Source: Flavobacterium cerinum
Lineage (GTDB): Bacteria; Bacteroidota; Bacteroidia; Flavobacteriales; Flavobacteriaceae
DNA length: 64,000 nt
Assembly (NCBI RefSeq): GCF_004028155.1
Contig: NZ_SBII01000004.1
Span: 239,131-303,130, forward strand
Reading direction: 5' to 3'
The position numbers and the translations under genes were made by a program. Below the pieces are notes generated by a model that did not search any database, had not been told where the DNA came from, and saw only the letters and a program-made list of their open reading frames with translations. Positions 41,019 to 49,516 of this stretch are shown here, one piece after another; positions within the stretch are counted from its first letter, which is position 1; every line of letters starts with the position of its first letter.

Positions 41019-41804
41019 TTACTTTATAACAAAACCGCCCTTTTGGACGTCAAAAGAAATATTCTCATCATTAAATAATTTGTCGAATACTTTGTTTGTA
41101 ATGAGGTTTTTAGGAGTATCCTGTGTTACACTGTCGGGAGTCATTACTACCATTTCGTCGCTTAGCTGTAGTGCGAGATCAAGGTCGTGAGTAGAGTAGA
41201 GGATACATTTTCCGGTTTCGGAAGTTAATCGTTTTAAAAGTCTTAGCAAATTTACTTTATGTAGTAAATCGAGGTGTGTAGTGGGTTCATCCAGAATAAT
41301 GAGCGGAGTATCCTGAGCAAGTGCTCTGGCAATAAGTACTTTTTGCAATTGGCCATCGCTGATTTCAAAATGCCTTTTATGGATAAGATATTCAATTTGT
41401 GTAAGCTGTATGGCTTTGTTAACCTGTTGTATATCTTCGGGAGATAATGTGCCCAGCCAGTTGGTATAGGGCTGCCTGCCCAGTGCAACAAGTTCAAAAA
41501 CGGTAAGGTTACTTGGCGGAAGGCTTTCGGTAAGTACAATGCCTAATGTTTGCGCCAGTTCTTTAGCGTTGTAGTCATTTACTTTTTTACCCTTTAAAAG
41601 TACAGTGCCTTTTAAAGGTTGCTGAATACCTGTGAGGGTTCTTAGCAGGGTAGATTTACCTATACCATTAGCACCTATTAATGCAATTAGTTTTCCTTGC
41701 GATAAGGTAATATTTATACTATCTGCTATAGCGGCCGATTCTTTTTTATTGGAATATCCTATGCTTAATTGCTCAGCGGATAATATGATGTTATCTCTTT
41801 CCAT
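41019..41804 (-). CDS. btuD: ABC transporter ATP-binding protein, B12/iron-siderophore type
   Basis: 261 residues. Walker A GANGIGKST (44-52), Q-loop LTESLPPSNLTVFELVALGRQPY, signature ISDGQLQKVLIARAL (SDGQ replaces the usual SGGQ), Walker B PLIILDEPTTHLD and the His switch STHDLDL. The NLTVFELVALGR segment is typical of FecE/BtuD. Supplies ATP energy for uptake by the BtuC permease encoded four bases upstream. Placed in the B12 path because the operon sits opposite a cobalamin-riboswitch-controlled receptor. Confidence 0.87.
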   Translation of the reverse strand: MERDNIILSAEQLSIGYSNKKESAAIADSINITLSQGKLIALIGANGIGKSTLLRTLTGIQQPLKGTVLLKGKKVNDYNAKELAQTLGIVLTESLPPSNLTVFELVALGRQPYTNWLGTLSPEDIQQVNKAIQLTQIEYLIHKRHFEISDGQLQKVLIARALAQDTPLIILDEPTTHLDLLHKVNLLRLLKRLTSETGKCILYSTHDLDLALQLSDEMVVMTPDSVTQDTPKNLITNKVFDKLFNDENISFDVQKGGFVIK

Positions 41805-41808
41805 AAGG

Positions 41809-42840
41809 TTAGCTAAAAATTCCTTTTCGTTTGTGAAGTAACAGCCATATTACTATTGGAGCACCAATTATAGAAGCTATAGCATTAATAGGCAGTACAT
41901 ATTCACTTCCCGGAAGCTGCGTAAATGTGTCACAAAAAAGCAGTATACCTGCACCTATAAGTATGGTTGCCCAAAACAATACAAGGTGGCTGCTGGTTTT
42001 AAAGATCAATTTTGCAATATGTGGCACTACAAGCCCTATGAATACTATAGGTCCTGTAAAAGCAGTGATTGCTCCTGTAAGCAGACTTGTTGCGATTATA
42101 ATTAGTATTCTGGTCCTTTTAAAATTAATTCCCATACTTTTTGCATAACGCTCACCAAGAAGTAAAGCATCCAGTGGTTTTATGCATAGGGCAGCCATTA
42201 ATAAGCCAGTAAAGCAGGCAACGGCCAAGATTATAATATTAGACCAAGGAAGGTTTCCAAGGCTGCCTAAAGCCCAAAACGTAAACTTCTGCAATTGTTC
42301 TGCAGTACTAAAGTAACTCAATACGCCTACAATGGCACCGGTAAAGCTGGAAAACATCAGCCCGATAATAAGTATTGCCATAGTATCGCGTAGTTTTTGT
42401 GCTACGACCAGTATAGCAAGCAGTACAATAAAACTTCCTGCTATAGCTGCCAGCACAATTCCATATGGTGAAAGGAAAAATCCTGCGAATACTCCGGAAA
42501 GCATACCTGCGCCAAGGATAACAAAGGCAACACCAAGGCTGGCGCCAGAGCTTAATCCTAATACATCAGGGCCAGCTAAGGGATTACGGAAAAGGGTTTG
42601 CATAAGCAATCCGCTTATTGATAAACCAATACCTACGAGTACAGCCGTTACTGCTTTAGGCAAGCGGTAATGTAGTACAATATATTCCCATGCTGTTTTG
42701 CTTGCTTCGCCACCAGTAAGGCTTTGAATTACATCATACATAGGTATTTTGACTGATCCGAGGCAGATATTGACAAGGAACAGCACTGTAAGGGTAATAC
42801 CTAAAATTGTAAATAGCAGTATGTTTTTTTTGTGCTGCAA
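41809..42840 (-). CDS. btuC: ABC permease, FecCD/BtuC family
   Basis: 343 residues, nine to ten transmembrane helices. Family signatures LPKAVTAVLVGIGLSISGLLMQTLFRNPLAGPDVLGLSSGASLG and the coupling-helix region TGPIVFIGLVVPHIAK. Inner-membrane channel for a corrinoid or siderophore complex; B12 is favoured by context. Ten bases after the binding-protein gene and four before btuD, hence an operon btuF-btuC-btuD. Confidence 0.88.
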   Translation of the reverse strand: MQHKKNILLFTILGITLTVLFLVNICLGSVKIPMYDVIQSLTGGEASKTAWEYIVLHYRLPKAVTAVLVGIGLSISGLLMQTLFRNPLAGPDVLGLSSGASLGVAFVILGAGMLSGVFAGFFLSPYGIVLAAIAGSFIVLLAILVVAQKLRDTMAILIIGLMFSSFTGAIVGVLSYFSTAEQLQKFTFWALGSLGNLPWSNIIILAVACFTGLLMAALCIKPLDALLLGERYAKSMGINFKRTRILIIIATSLLTGAITAFTGPIVFIGLVVPHIAKLIFKTSSHLVLFWATILIGAGILLFCDTFTQLPGSEYVLPINAIASIIGAPIVIWLLLHKRKGIFS

Positions 42841-42849
42841 GAGTTGAAA

Positions 42850-43986
42850 CTATTTTAGTTTTTCGAAGAAATGAAGTTTGTAATCAGGTAACACGTCAGG
42901 GTGTAAAATGCTTATCATATCTTTAAGTACCAGATCCGGACGGTTTGGCGCAAGTTCGTAATAGATAAGTCCGCCTTTTTTACCTTTCTTAGTACTGAAC
43001 GAATATACATTATGTGTTTTAAAAGCTTTAAATTCTCCGTAATGCGGGTTGGAGTCTGTCATTTCCTTCAGTGAGGTAAACTGGCTTGGACCTATCCAGA
43101 AATCAGCGTTTTGGGCTTTATCTAAAACTGTTTCAAAAGAAAGGTTAAGACTGCCTGTCCCTTCAGAATCTGCCCAAAGATATTTTGCTTTTGCATCTTT
43201 TAAAAATAGTGCCGGCCAACTACCACCTTGTGGTAAATACCAATGATCCTGATATAAAGCACCTGCTAGAACAGTAGGTGTACCGGTTACATTTTTAACC
43301 AATGCTAATGCATTGTTATATTCTTTTTCGACATCATTAAACAAAGCAGCAGCCTTGTCATCCTGATCGTATAAGGCACCAAAGAATTTAATCCATTCGG
43401 CTTTGCCCAGCGGTGTTTGTTCTGTCCAGTCGCCATTGTATAAAATAACCATACCGCTTTGCTTCAGGTTGTTCATGGTTTTGTTGTTACTGCTAATGCT
43501 AAAACCTACTACAGCATCGGGAGCCAAATCTATCATTACTTCAGTATTCAGGCTTTCGTTAGTACCTACTTCTTTTACTTTTCCGGCATCTACACGTGCT
43601 CTTGTTTTCTCAGAAGAGATATAATCTGTGGTAGGGAAACCGACTAATGTATTTTCTACACCAAGCATTTCCAGTGAAGGAACATGAGTTGTAGAGGTCA
43701 CTACTACCGATTTAAGCGGTACAGATACCACAGTATATTTTTTAAGGCTATCCGGTACAATACCATCTTTTTGCTGCATTACATAGGTAAACGTTTCTTT
43801 AGCATCCGGCCACGGATTGGTCACTTTTACTACAGTAAAGCCTTTATAACGGTATATTTCAAGCCCTTTTGCGTGTTTTATTGTGTTTTCAGGTTTCGCC
43901 GCAGAACCTGTATCTGCACTGGTTTCTTTTTTACATCCGGTGAATGCTAAAACCACAAAAAGGAATAGAGGATAGAATAGTTTCAT
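42850..43986 (-). CDS. btuF: ABC substrate-binding lipoprotein, BtuF-like
   Basis: 378 residues from the ATG at 43986 (MKLFYPLFLFVVLAFTGC, lipobox Cys 18). A longer frame from 44073 would start upstream of the predicted promoter and hide the signal. Periplasmic-binding-protein fold of class III: VVVTSTTHVPSLEMLGVENTLVGFPTTDYI and APDAVVGFSISSNN, with SNPHYGEFKAFKTHNVYSF near the end. Larger than E. coli BtuF (266), as is usual in Bacteroidota. First gene of the ABC operon; the short leader has no riboswitch. Confidence 0.85.
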   Translation of the reverse strand: MKLFYPLFLFVVLAFTGCKKETSADTGSAAKPENTIKHAKGLEIYRYKGFTVVKVTNPWPDAKETFTYVMQQKDGIVPDSLKKYTVVSVPLKSVVVTSTTHVPSLEMLGVENTLVGFPTTDYISSEKTRARVDAGKVKEVGTNESLNTEVMIDLAPDAVVGFSISSNNKTMNNLKQSGMVILYNGDWTEQTPLGKAEWIKFFGALYDQDDKAAALFNDVEKEYNNALALVKNVTGTPTVLAGALYQDHWYLPQGGSWPALFLKDAKAKYLWADSEGTGSLNLSFETVLDKAQNADFWIGPSQFTSLKEMTDSNPHYGEFKAFKTHNVYSFSTKKGKKGGLIYYELAPNRPDLVLKDMISILHPDVLPDYKLHFFEKLK

Positions 43987-44005
43987 AAAAATATTGAATG
44001 TGATG

Positions 44006-44013
44006 CAAATGTA
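44006..44013 (-). promoter_or_regulatory. btuFCD promoter -7 element
   Basis: TACATTTG on the minus strand, 20 bases before the btuF ATG, leaving a leader of about 14 bases and no room for a riboswitch. Confidence 0.55.
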
Positions 44014-44039
44014 TAAATTAAATATTTCAATATATGTTC

Positions 44040-44047
44040 TATATTTG
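44040..44047 (+). promoter_or_regulatory. btuB promoter -7 element
   Basis: TATATTTG fits TAnnTTTG and places the transcript start near 44052, the first base of the riboswitch P1 stem. Confidence 0.65.
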
Positions 44048-44052
44048 CGCCA

Positions 44053-44240
44053 ACTTAAGGTTGTGATATGCAATACGGTGTATCACATTAAAAGGGAATC
44101 AGGTTTAATACCTGAGCTGTTCCCGCAACTGTAAGCTTATTCCGCTGCGGCGGAAGGTTGTTGTTAACTGCAAACCACTGTGCGATCTGCGTACGGGAAG
44201 GTAAACAACAATACGCAAGCCAGGAGACCTGCCTTGAAGT
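44053..44240 (+). ncRNA. Cobalamin riboswitch
   Basis: All conserved elements are visible. P1 arms ACTTAAGG (44053-44060) and CCTTGAAGT (44232-44240). A hairpin TGTGATA/TATCACA at 44062-44087. The core AAAAGGGAA-TC-AGGTTTAATACCTGAG-CTG-TTCCCGCAACTGTAAG. The 3' B12-box element CAAGCCAGGAGACCTGCC at 44215-44232. The leader continues 40 bases to the btuB ATG. It senses adenosyl- or other cobalamins and turns receptor expression off when B12 is plentiful. Confidence 0.95.
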
Positions 44241-44280
44241 GTAACTAATATCGGACTTTCGGGAAAAAGGTTCAGGGATT

Positions 44281-46110
44281 ATGAAACTGAAAAAAATATT
44301 CTTACCGTTTTTACTTTTATTGTGCCAATTTATTGCAGCGCAGAGCGATAGCGTTATCAAACTTAAAGCAGTTGTTATTTCGGATACGCAATTGCGTGAT
44401 TTTTCTAATACGCAGTCGGTCCAGAAATTAAACGATTCTGTTATCAGCAGGAATTCACCTTCGCTAACATCATTATTGAATTACAATACAGTTATCTATT
44501 TTAAAGAAAACGGATTGGGTATGGTGTCTTCGCCGTCCTTTAGAGGTACAACTGCACAGCAAACGGCTATAATATGGAATGGTATCAACATCAATTCTCA
44601 GCTTCTTGGCCAGACCGATTTTAACGTACTCAATACTCGCGATTTTAGTTCTATTAGTGTAAAAGCAGGGGGTGGGAGCGTTGTATATGGTAGTAGTGCT
44701 ATTGGCGGAAGTATCCACCTGAATAATGATTTAACCTTTGGAGATCAATTTAAAAACAGCCTGCGTTTTGATTATGGCAGTTATAATACTATTGGTACAC
44801 ATTATAACCTTAAAGCAGGTACAGATAAGATTAGTACCAATGTGAGTATAAGCCGTAATAGTTCTGATAATGATTATGAATATCCGGGGAAGGATATGAA
44901 AAATGAGAACGGGCAATACTATAATACCAGCATGAACCTTGCTTTTGCTTATAAGCTAAATTCAAAAAATATCCTTCGCTTTTACAATTACCTGTTTGAT
45001 GGTGAAAGGCATTTTTCGGGTACACTGGCAGCACCTTCAAAAAGCAAGTATCAGGATACCAATATGCGCAATATGCTGGAATGGACAGGATATTACAACC
45101 GTTTTACCTCAAGATTAAAAACAGCTTACCTGTATGAAAAATACAAATATTTTGAAAATTATAAAAATGACTTTTTCACTTTTGGTAATGTAAAAACATT
45201 CATAGTACGATATGATCTGACGTATGATGTTTCGAACTCCATCAAACTGAATTCTATTGTAGATTATACACAGAACAATGGAGATGGATCTGATATTATC
45301 AATAAAAAAAGAAATATCGGATCGGGCAGTTTGTTGATGAAACATAGTGTCAGCACAAGATTTCAATATGAACTAGGTGTTCGCAAAGAGATCACCGATA
45401 CTTATGACAGTCCTTTGCTTTTCTCTGTGGGAACTAATTTTGCAGTAGCCGATTTTTATACTATAAAATTAAATACTTCCCGAAACTTCAGGATGCCAAC
45501 CTATAATGACCTTTACTGGTCAGGCAGTGGGAATCCTGAGCTGAACCCTGAAACATCGTATCAGGCTGAAATTGGGAATGTTTTTAAATTCAACAATACT
45601 ACTTTAACAGTTACAGGGTATTACATAAAATTACGTGATATGCTGCGTTGGATACCCTCAAAAGACGGTGTTTGGCGTCCTGAAAATGTAGGAAGGGTAA
45701 ATACATTTGGAGCAGAATCGATACTTAACTGGCACAAAAGAATAGGTGCAGGTACGTTAGAATTTAATGGTACTTATGCGTATACTGTTTCACGTGAGGA
45801 TGGTAAAAGTGAACAGCTTATTTATGTTCCTTTTCACAAAGCTACAGCTTCATTAGCTTATGGATGGAAAAATGTTTCGGTGTATTACCGACACTTGTTT
45901 AATGGGGAAGTATTTACAACGTCTGATAACGAATATAAAATTGACCCTTATAACGTTTCGTCTCTAGGGGCTGAGTATGATTTTAAATTGTTTTCCGGAC
46001 TCGGACTTGGCTTTCAGGTAAATAATCTTTGGAACGAAGAATACCAGAATGTGGATGTGCGACCTATGCCTGGACGTAACTATAACATGTATCTTAACTT
46101 TAATTTTTAA
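44281..46110 (+). CDS. btuB: TonB-dependent vitamin B12 receptor
   Basis: 609 residues, the size of BtuB. Signal peptide ends FIAAQ (21), followed by a TonB-box-like KAVVISD. Plug domain about 40-140 (SSPSFRGTTAQQTAIIWNGININSQLLGQTDFNVL, VYGSSAIGGSIHL), then a 22-strand barrel ending in the aromatic MYLNFNF. Imports cobalamins across the outer membrane with TonB energy. Directly downstream of a cobalamin riboswitch, which gives the substrate. Operon continues with two beta-propeller proteins (gaps 3 and 13 bases). Confidence 0.94.
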   Translation: MKLKKIFLPFLLLLCQFIAAQSDSVIKLKAVVISDTQLRDFSNTQSVQKLNDSVISRNSPSLTSLLNYNTVIYFKENGLGMVSSPSFRGTTAQQTAIIWNGININSQLLGQTDFNVLNTRDFSSISVKAGGGSVVYGSSAIGGSIHLNNDLTFGDQFKNSLRFDYGSYNTIGTHYNLKAGTDKISTNVSISRNSSDNDYEYPGKDMKNENGQYYNTSMNLAFAYKLNSKNILRFYNYLFDGERHFSGTLAAPSKSKYQDTNMRNMLEWTGYYNRFTSRLKTAYLYEKYKYFENYKNDFFTFGNVKTFIVRYDLTYDVSNSIKLNSIVDYTQNNGDGSDIINKKRNIGSGSLLMKHSVSTRFQYELGVRKEITDTYDSPLLFSVGTNFAVADFYTIKLNTSRNFRMPTYNDLYWSGSGNPELNPETSYQAEIGNVFKFNNTTLTVTGYYIKLRDMLRWIPSKDGVWRPENVGRVNTFGAESILNWHKRIGAGTLEFNGTYAYTVSREDGKSEQLIYVPFHKATASLAYGWKNVSVYYRHLFNGEVFTTSDNEYKIDPYNVSSLGAEYDFKLFSGLGLGFQVNNLWNEEYQNVDVRPMPGRNYNMYLNFNF

Positions 46111-46113
46111 TAT

Positions 46114-47187
46114 ATGAAACTACACAAACTGCTTTTAACAGTGATCTTAGGATCATTTTTGTTTGTATCATGTTCAAGTGATGATAATAACGACAGCAAA
46201 CCTAGTGGTGCTTATGATAACGGAGTTATTGTGCTTAATCAGGGTAACTTTTTAAAAGGTAATGCATCAATATCGTTTTTATCGAACTCATTTGTAACTG
46301 AAAACAACATTTTCTCGACTGTAAATAACGGTGCAGTATTGGGTGATACAGGACAGGATATTGGTTTTAAGGGCGATCTTGCTTACATCGTACTTAATGT
46401 TTCTAATAAAATAGAAATAGTTAACCGCTATACTTTTGCAAAAGTTGCTACTATTAGTAATGGTCTTGTTAACCCACGATACATTGCTTTTCATAATGAT
46501 AAAGCTTATGTAACGAATTGGGGTGACGGAAATATAAAAACAGATGATTATGTAGCTGTAATAGACCTAAAAACAAATACTGTAACAGGTACAATTCCTG
46601 TTGTTGAAGGTCCGGAAAGGATTATTGAGGAAAACGGGAAACTGTATGTAGCTCATGCCGGAGGTTTTGGTTACGGTAATACTATTACGGTTATAAAAAC
46701 AGCTAACAATACTATCGAAACTACAATTACTGTGGGGGATGTACCTAATTCTATTGAAACGGAAAACGGAAAACTGTATGTGTTAACATCTGGTAAATCA
46801 GAATTTTCAGGAAGCGAAAGTGCCGGTAAATTTCACATTATTACTCTAAATGATAATAAAGTAACAACAACATTAGACTTTACAGGATTAACACATCCAT
46901 CTAACCTTGTTATAGAGGATAATAGGATTTATTATACCCTAAATAATGATGTTTACACTATGACACTAGCTCCATCTGTATTACCAGCAACATCTTTATT
47001 CTCTACTACTGCACAAGGGGTTAAAAATGGCATTAACTGTTTTGCTGTGGAAGATAGCAGGATTTATGTTGGTGATGCTTTAGATTTTAATTCTAATGGT
47101 AAAGTATATGTTTATTCTTTACAGGGAGCATTACAACATTCTACTACAGTGGGTTTAATACCTGCAGGTTTCTATTTTAATGACTAA
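46114..47187 (+). CDS. Surface lipoprotein beta-propeller, BtuG-like (DUF5074/YncE type)
   Basis: 357 residues. Lipoprotein signal ending LFVSC (Cys about 20) followed by SSDDNNDS, an acidic stretch like Bacteroidota surface-export signals. Then YncE-like repeats: GVIVLNQGNFLKGNASISF, AYIVLNVSNKIEIVNRYTFAKVATI, KLYVAHAGGFGYGNTITVI, KLYVLTSGKS, forming a seven-bladed propeller. In Bacteroides the B12 protein BtuG has this architecture and binds cobalamin very tightly on the cell surface, handing it to BtuB; homology and riboswitch control support the same role here. Confidence 0.82.
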   Translation: MKLHKLLLTVILGSFLFVSCSSDDNNDSKPSGAYDNGVIVLNQGNFLKGNASISFLSNSFVTENNIFSTVNNGAVLGDTGQDIGFKGDLAYIVLNVSNKIEIVNRYTFAKVATISNGLVNPRYIAFHNDKAYVTNWGDGNIKTDDYVAVIDLKTNTVTGTIPVVEGPERIIEENGKLYVAHAGGFGYGNTITVIKTANNTIETTITVGDVPNSIETENGKLYVLTSGKSEFSGSESAGKFHIITLNDNKVTTTLDFTGLTHPSNLVIEDNRIYYTLNNDVYTMTLAPSVLPATSLFSTTAQGVKNGINCFAVEDSRIYVGDALDFNSNGKVYVYSLQGALQHSTTVGLIPAGFYFND

Positions 47188-47200
47188 ATTTTATAAAAAA

Positions 47201-48481
47201 ATGAAAAAATTTTTACTCTCGGTTGTATTAACGGCCACATTTACTTTTTCTGCTTTAGCGCAATACACAGATGGCGTTTTTATTCTTAATGAAGGCGGAG
47301 CAGGAAGTGATAATTCATCCCTTTCTTTTTTAGCAAACAGTACTTTGCAAAATAATGTTTACGGTAGTGTAAACAATGGTGATAAATTAGGTGATACCGC
47401 ACAAAGCATGGGCTTTAAAGGCGATAAGGTGTATGTTGTACTAAACATATCTAATGAAGTAGTTGTTGCTAACAGTACTACACTTGTAAAAACTGCAAGA
47501 ATAACCGAAGGTCTTGTAAACCCAAGATATATCGCATTTTATGGTGAAAAGGCCTATGTGACATGTTGGGGTAATGCTCAGTCCGATACAGATGATTATA
47601 TTGCAGTAATTGACCTTTCTACTAATGCGGTAACAGGAAATATTCCTGTAGCAGTAGGTATAGAGAAAATCATAACGATTGGCGATAAGTTATATGTTGC
47701 TCATAAAGGAGGTTATGGCGATAATAATTTAGTGTCTGTTGTAAATCCAGCAACAAATGCTGTAGTAACTATCGAAGTAGGAGATGTACCTAATGCTATG
47801 GTTGAAAAAGGAGGCTTTTTATATGTAATGTGCGGTGGTAGACCTTCATGGTCTGGTGCTGGAGAAAGTTCAGGAAAACTTGTAAAAATAAACCTTGCAG
47901 ATAACACTATTGCTGAGGCATTAACGTTCTTTGGTGTTCAGCATCCTTCAGGACTTGGAGTGAATGGGAATGATTTATATTATACAATAGGTGCAGACAT
48001 ATACAAAACAGATATTGCAGCTGCTACATTGCCTGTAGCGCCGTTATTTTCTATAGAGCCTCAGGGAGTATATGGTATTTATGGATTTGATGTAATAGAC
48101 GGTAAACTTTATATTGGTGACGCAGGAGGTTTTGTAGCTCCGGGTGTTGCTCATGTTTATACAGCGGCAGGAGCGCACGTTCAAACCTATACTGTAGGTA
48201 TTTCACCAAACGGATTTTACAAATCAGTTCAGACTGTTACAGGTACAGTTGATGTAAATAAACTAACTGTTTCTGTATATCCTAACCCTGTTTCAGAAGT
48301 TTTATATGTTAATACAGATAAACAGGCTGAAGTAAGAATATTTGATATTGCAGGAAGAATAGTAGCAAATGAGAACTACACCGCTTCTGGAATCAATGTT
48401 TCGGCTTTACCAGCAGGTACTTATTTTGCAGAGATTACTGTAGAAAATGCAAAAAGCATTAAACAAATTGTAATCCAGTAA
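47201..48481 (+). CDS. T9SS-secreted beta-propeller, BtuG paralogue
   Basis: 426 residues from MKKFLLSVVLTATFTFSALAQ at 47201; an ATG at 47180 overlapping the previous gene is less likely because it hides the signal peptide. The propeller (GVFILNEGGAGSDNSSLSFL, VYVVLNISNEVVVANSTTLVKTARI, KLYVAHKGGYGDNNLVSVV, FLYVMCGGR) is clearly paralogous to the preceding lipoprotein. A type A sorting domain is added at the end (VYPNPVSEVLYVNTD ... SIKQIVIQ). So one copy is lipid-anchored and one uses the type IX system. Probable B12 binding outside the cell (inference). Confidence 0.83.
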   Translation: MKKFLLSVVLTATFTFSALAQYTDGVFILNEGGAGSDNSSLSFLANSTLQNNVYGSVNNGDKLGDTAQSMGFKGDKVYVVLNISNEVVVANSTTLVKTARITEGLVNPRYIAFYGEKAYVTCWGNAQSDTDDYIAVIDLSTNAVTGNIPVAVGIEKIITIGDKLYVAHKGGYGDNNLVSVVNPATNAVVTIEVGDVPNAMVEKGGFLYVMCGGRPSWSGAGESSGKLVKINLADNTIAEALTFFGVQHPSGLGVNGNDLYYTIGADIYKTDIAAATLPVAPLFSIEPQGVYGIYGFDVIDGKLYIGDAGGFVAPGVAHVYTAAGAHVQTYTVGISPNGFYKSVQTVTGTVDVNKLTVSVYPNPVSEVLYVNTDKQAEVRIFDIAGRIVANENYTASGINVSALPAGTYFAEITVENAKSIKQIVIQ

Positions 48482-49464
48482 TGATTAAAAATTTCATATA
48501 TATCTGTTTGCTTACAGCTTCAGTATCTCATGCGCAGCTTTCTTATCCGCCAAATGCAGATACAGAAGGTACAACGGCTATCAGCCAAAACAGTAATGTT
48601 TTTGTAGCTTGGGCTACAGGTGTTGAGGTTGTAAGAGGATATATTCAGATATCAGATCCGTCAATAGTACATATGGGGAGTAATAAAGCTAGTTATGGTG
48701 TACCTGCCGATGCGATTGGTATACCTGATCTTGGCGCTGTTAGCCTTGGTGATGCCGGTACTGCAATTGTAACATTTGCAGCACCAATAACTAATGGCCC
48801 TGGTTATGATTTTGCGGTTTTTGAAAATGGTAGTAATACCTTTCTTGAGTTAGCTTTTGTTGAGGTTAGTTCTGATGGTGCTAATTTTTTTAGGTTTCCG
48901 GCGCACAGCGAGACACAAACCGATACATCTATAGGTGGGTTTGGAGCCTTAGATGCACGAAATCTTAATAATCTGGCAGGTAAGTATAAGGCAGACTACG
49001 GAACACCTTTTGACTTAGATAATATACCGGATAATTTATTATTAGACAAAAGCAGGATTACGCACGTTAAATTAGTTGATGTTGTAGGTTCTGTAGAAGC
49101 TCAATATGGTACTACTGACAGCTTGGGGAATTTAATAAATGATCCTTATCCTACGCCTTTTTATTCGGGAGGATTTGATCTTACCGGTGTAGGTGTCATT
49201 AATCAGGGAACACTTAGCACTGATGATTTTAGTGCAGTACAGTTTACGGTTTATCCTAACCCTGCAAATGAGGTGCTTACTGTTTCTTTAGTAAATGAAG
49301 ATGCAGCCAGCATAACACTATATGATGTGTCTGGCAGAAAAGTACTGGTAAGTTCATTGTCAGGATCACAAAGCTTTGATATATCTACTTTAAATGCAGG
49401 AATCTATTTTGTAGAAATAGCTACAAAAAATGTCCGCAATGTAAAGCAGGTTATTATCAAATAA
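48481..49464 (+). CDS. T9SS-secreted protein of the B12 locus
   Basis: 327 residues, overlapping the previous stop by one base (TAATG). Signal peptide ends VSHAQ (19). The main domain, about 20-235, contains GVPADAIGIPDLGAVSLGDAGTAIVTFAAPITNGPGYDFAVFENG and ELAFVEVSSDGANFFRFPAHSETQT, a secreted beta-sandwich family often described only as a cell-surface protein. The C-terminus is a type A sorting domain (VYPNPANEVLTVSL ... NVKQVIIK). Its position makes it a possible functional counterpart of the Bacteroides BtuH surface proteins, although no homology to them is claimed. Confidence 0.75.
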   Translation: MIKNFIYICLLTASVSHAQLSYPPNADTEGTTAISQNSNVFVAWATGVEVVRGYIQISDPSIVHMGSNKASYGVPADAIGIPDLGAVSLGDAGTAIVTFAAPITNGPGYDFAVFENGSNTFLELAFVEVSSDGANFFRFPAHSETQTDTSIGGFGALDARNLNNLAGKYKADYGTPFDLDNIPDNLLLDKSRITHVKLVDVVGSVEAQYGTTDSLGNLINDPYPTPFYSGGFDLTGVGVINQGTLSTDDFSAVQFTVYPNPANEVLTVSLVNEDAASITLYDVSGRKVLVSSLSGSQSFDISTLNAGIYFVEIATKNVRNVKQVIIK

Positions 49465-49484
49465 TTTGATACTATTTAAATAAT

Positions 49485-49514
49485 AAAAAAGGCTTCCGTT
49501 GGGAAGCCTTTTTT
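49485..49514. terminator. Terminator of the B12 receptor operon
   Basis: AAAAAAGGCTTCC-GTTG-GGAAGCCTTTTTT, perfect stem with A/T runs on both sides. Confidence 0.88.
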
Positions 49515-49516
49515 AT

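Noticed and set aside
42332..42670. + strand ORF of 112 codons within btuC
   Set aside because: Antisense shadow of a conserved permease; no family match.
41019..43986. Haem or siderophore assignment for the ABC operon
   Set aside because: Family alone cannot exclude it, but the adjoining cobalamin riboswitch and BtuB favour B12.
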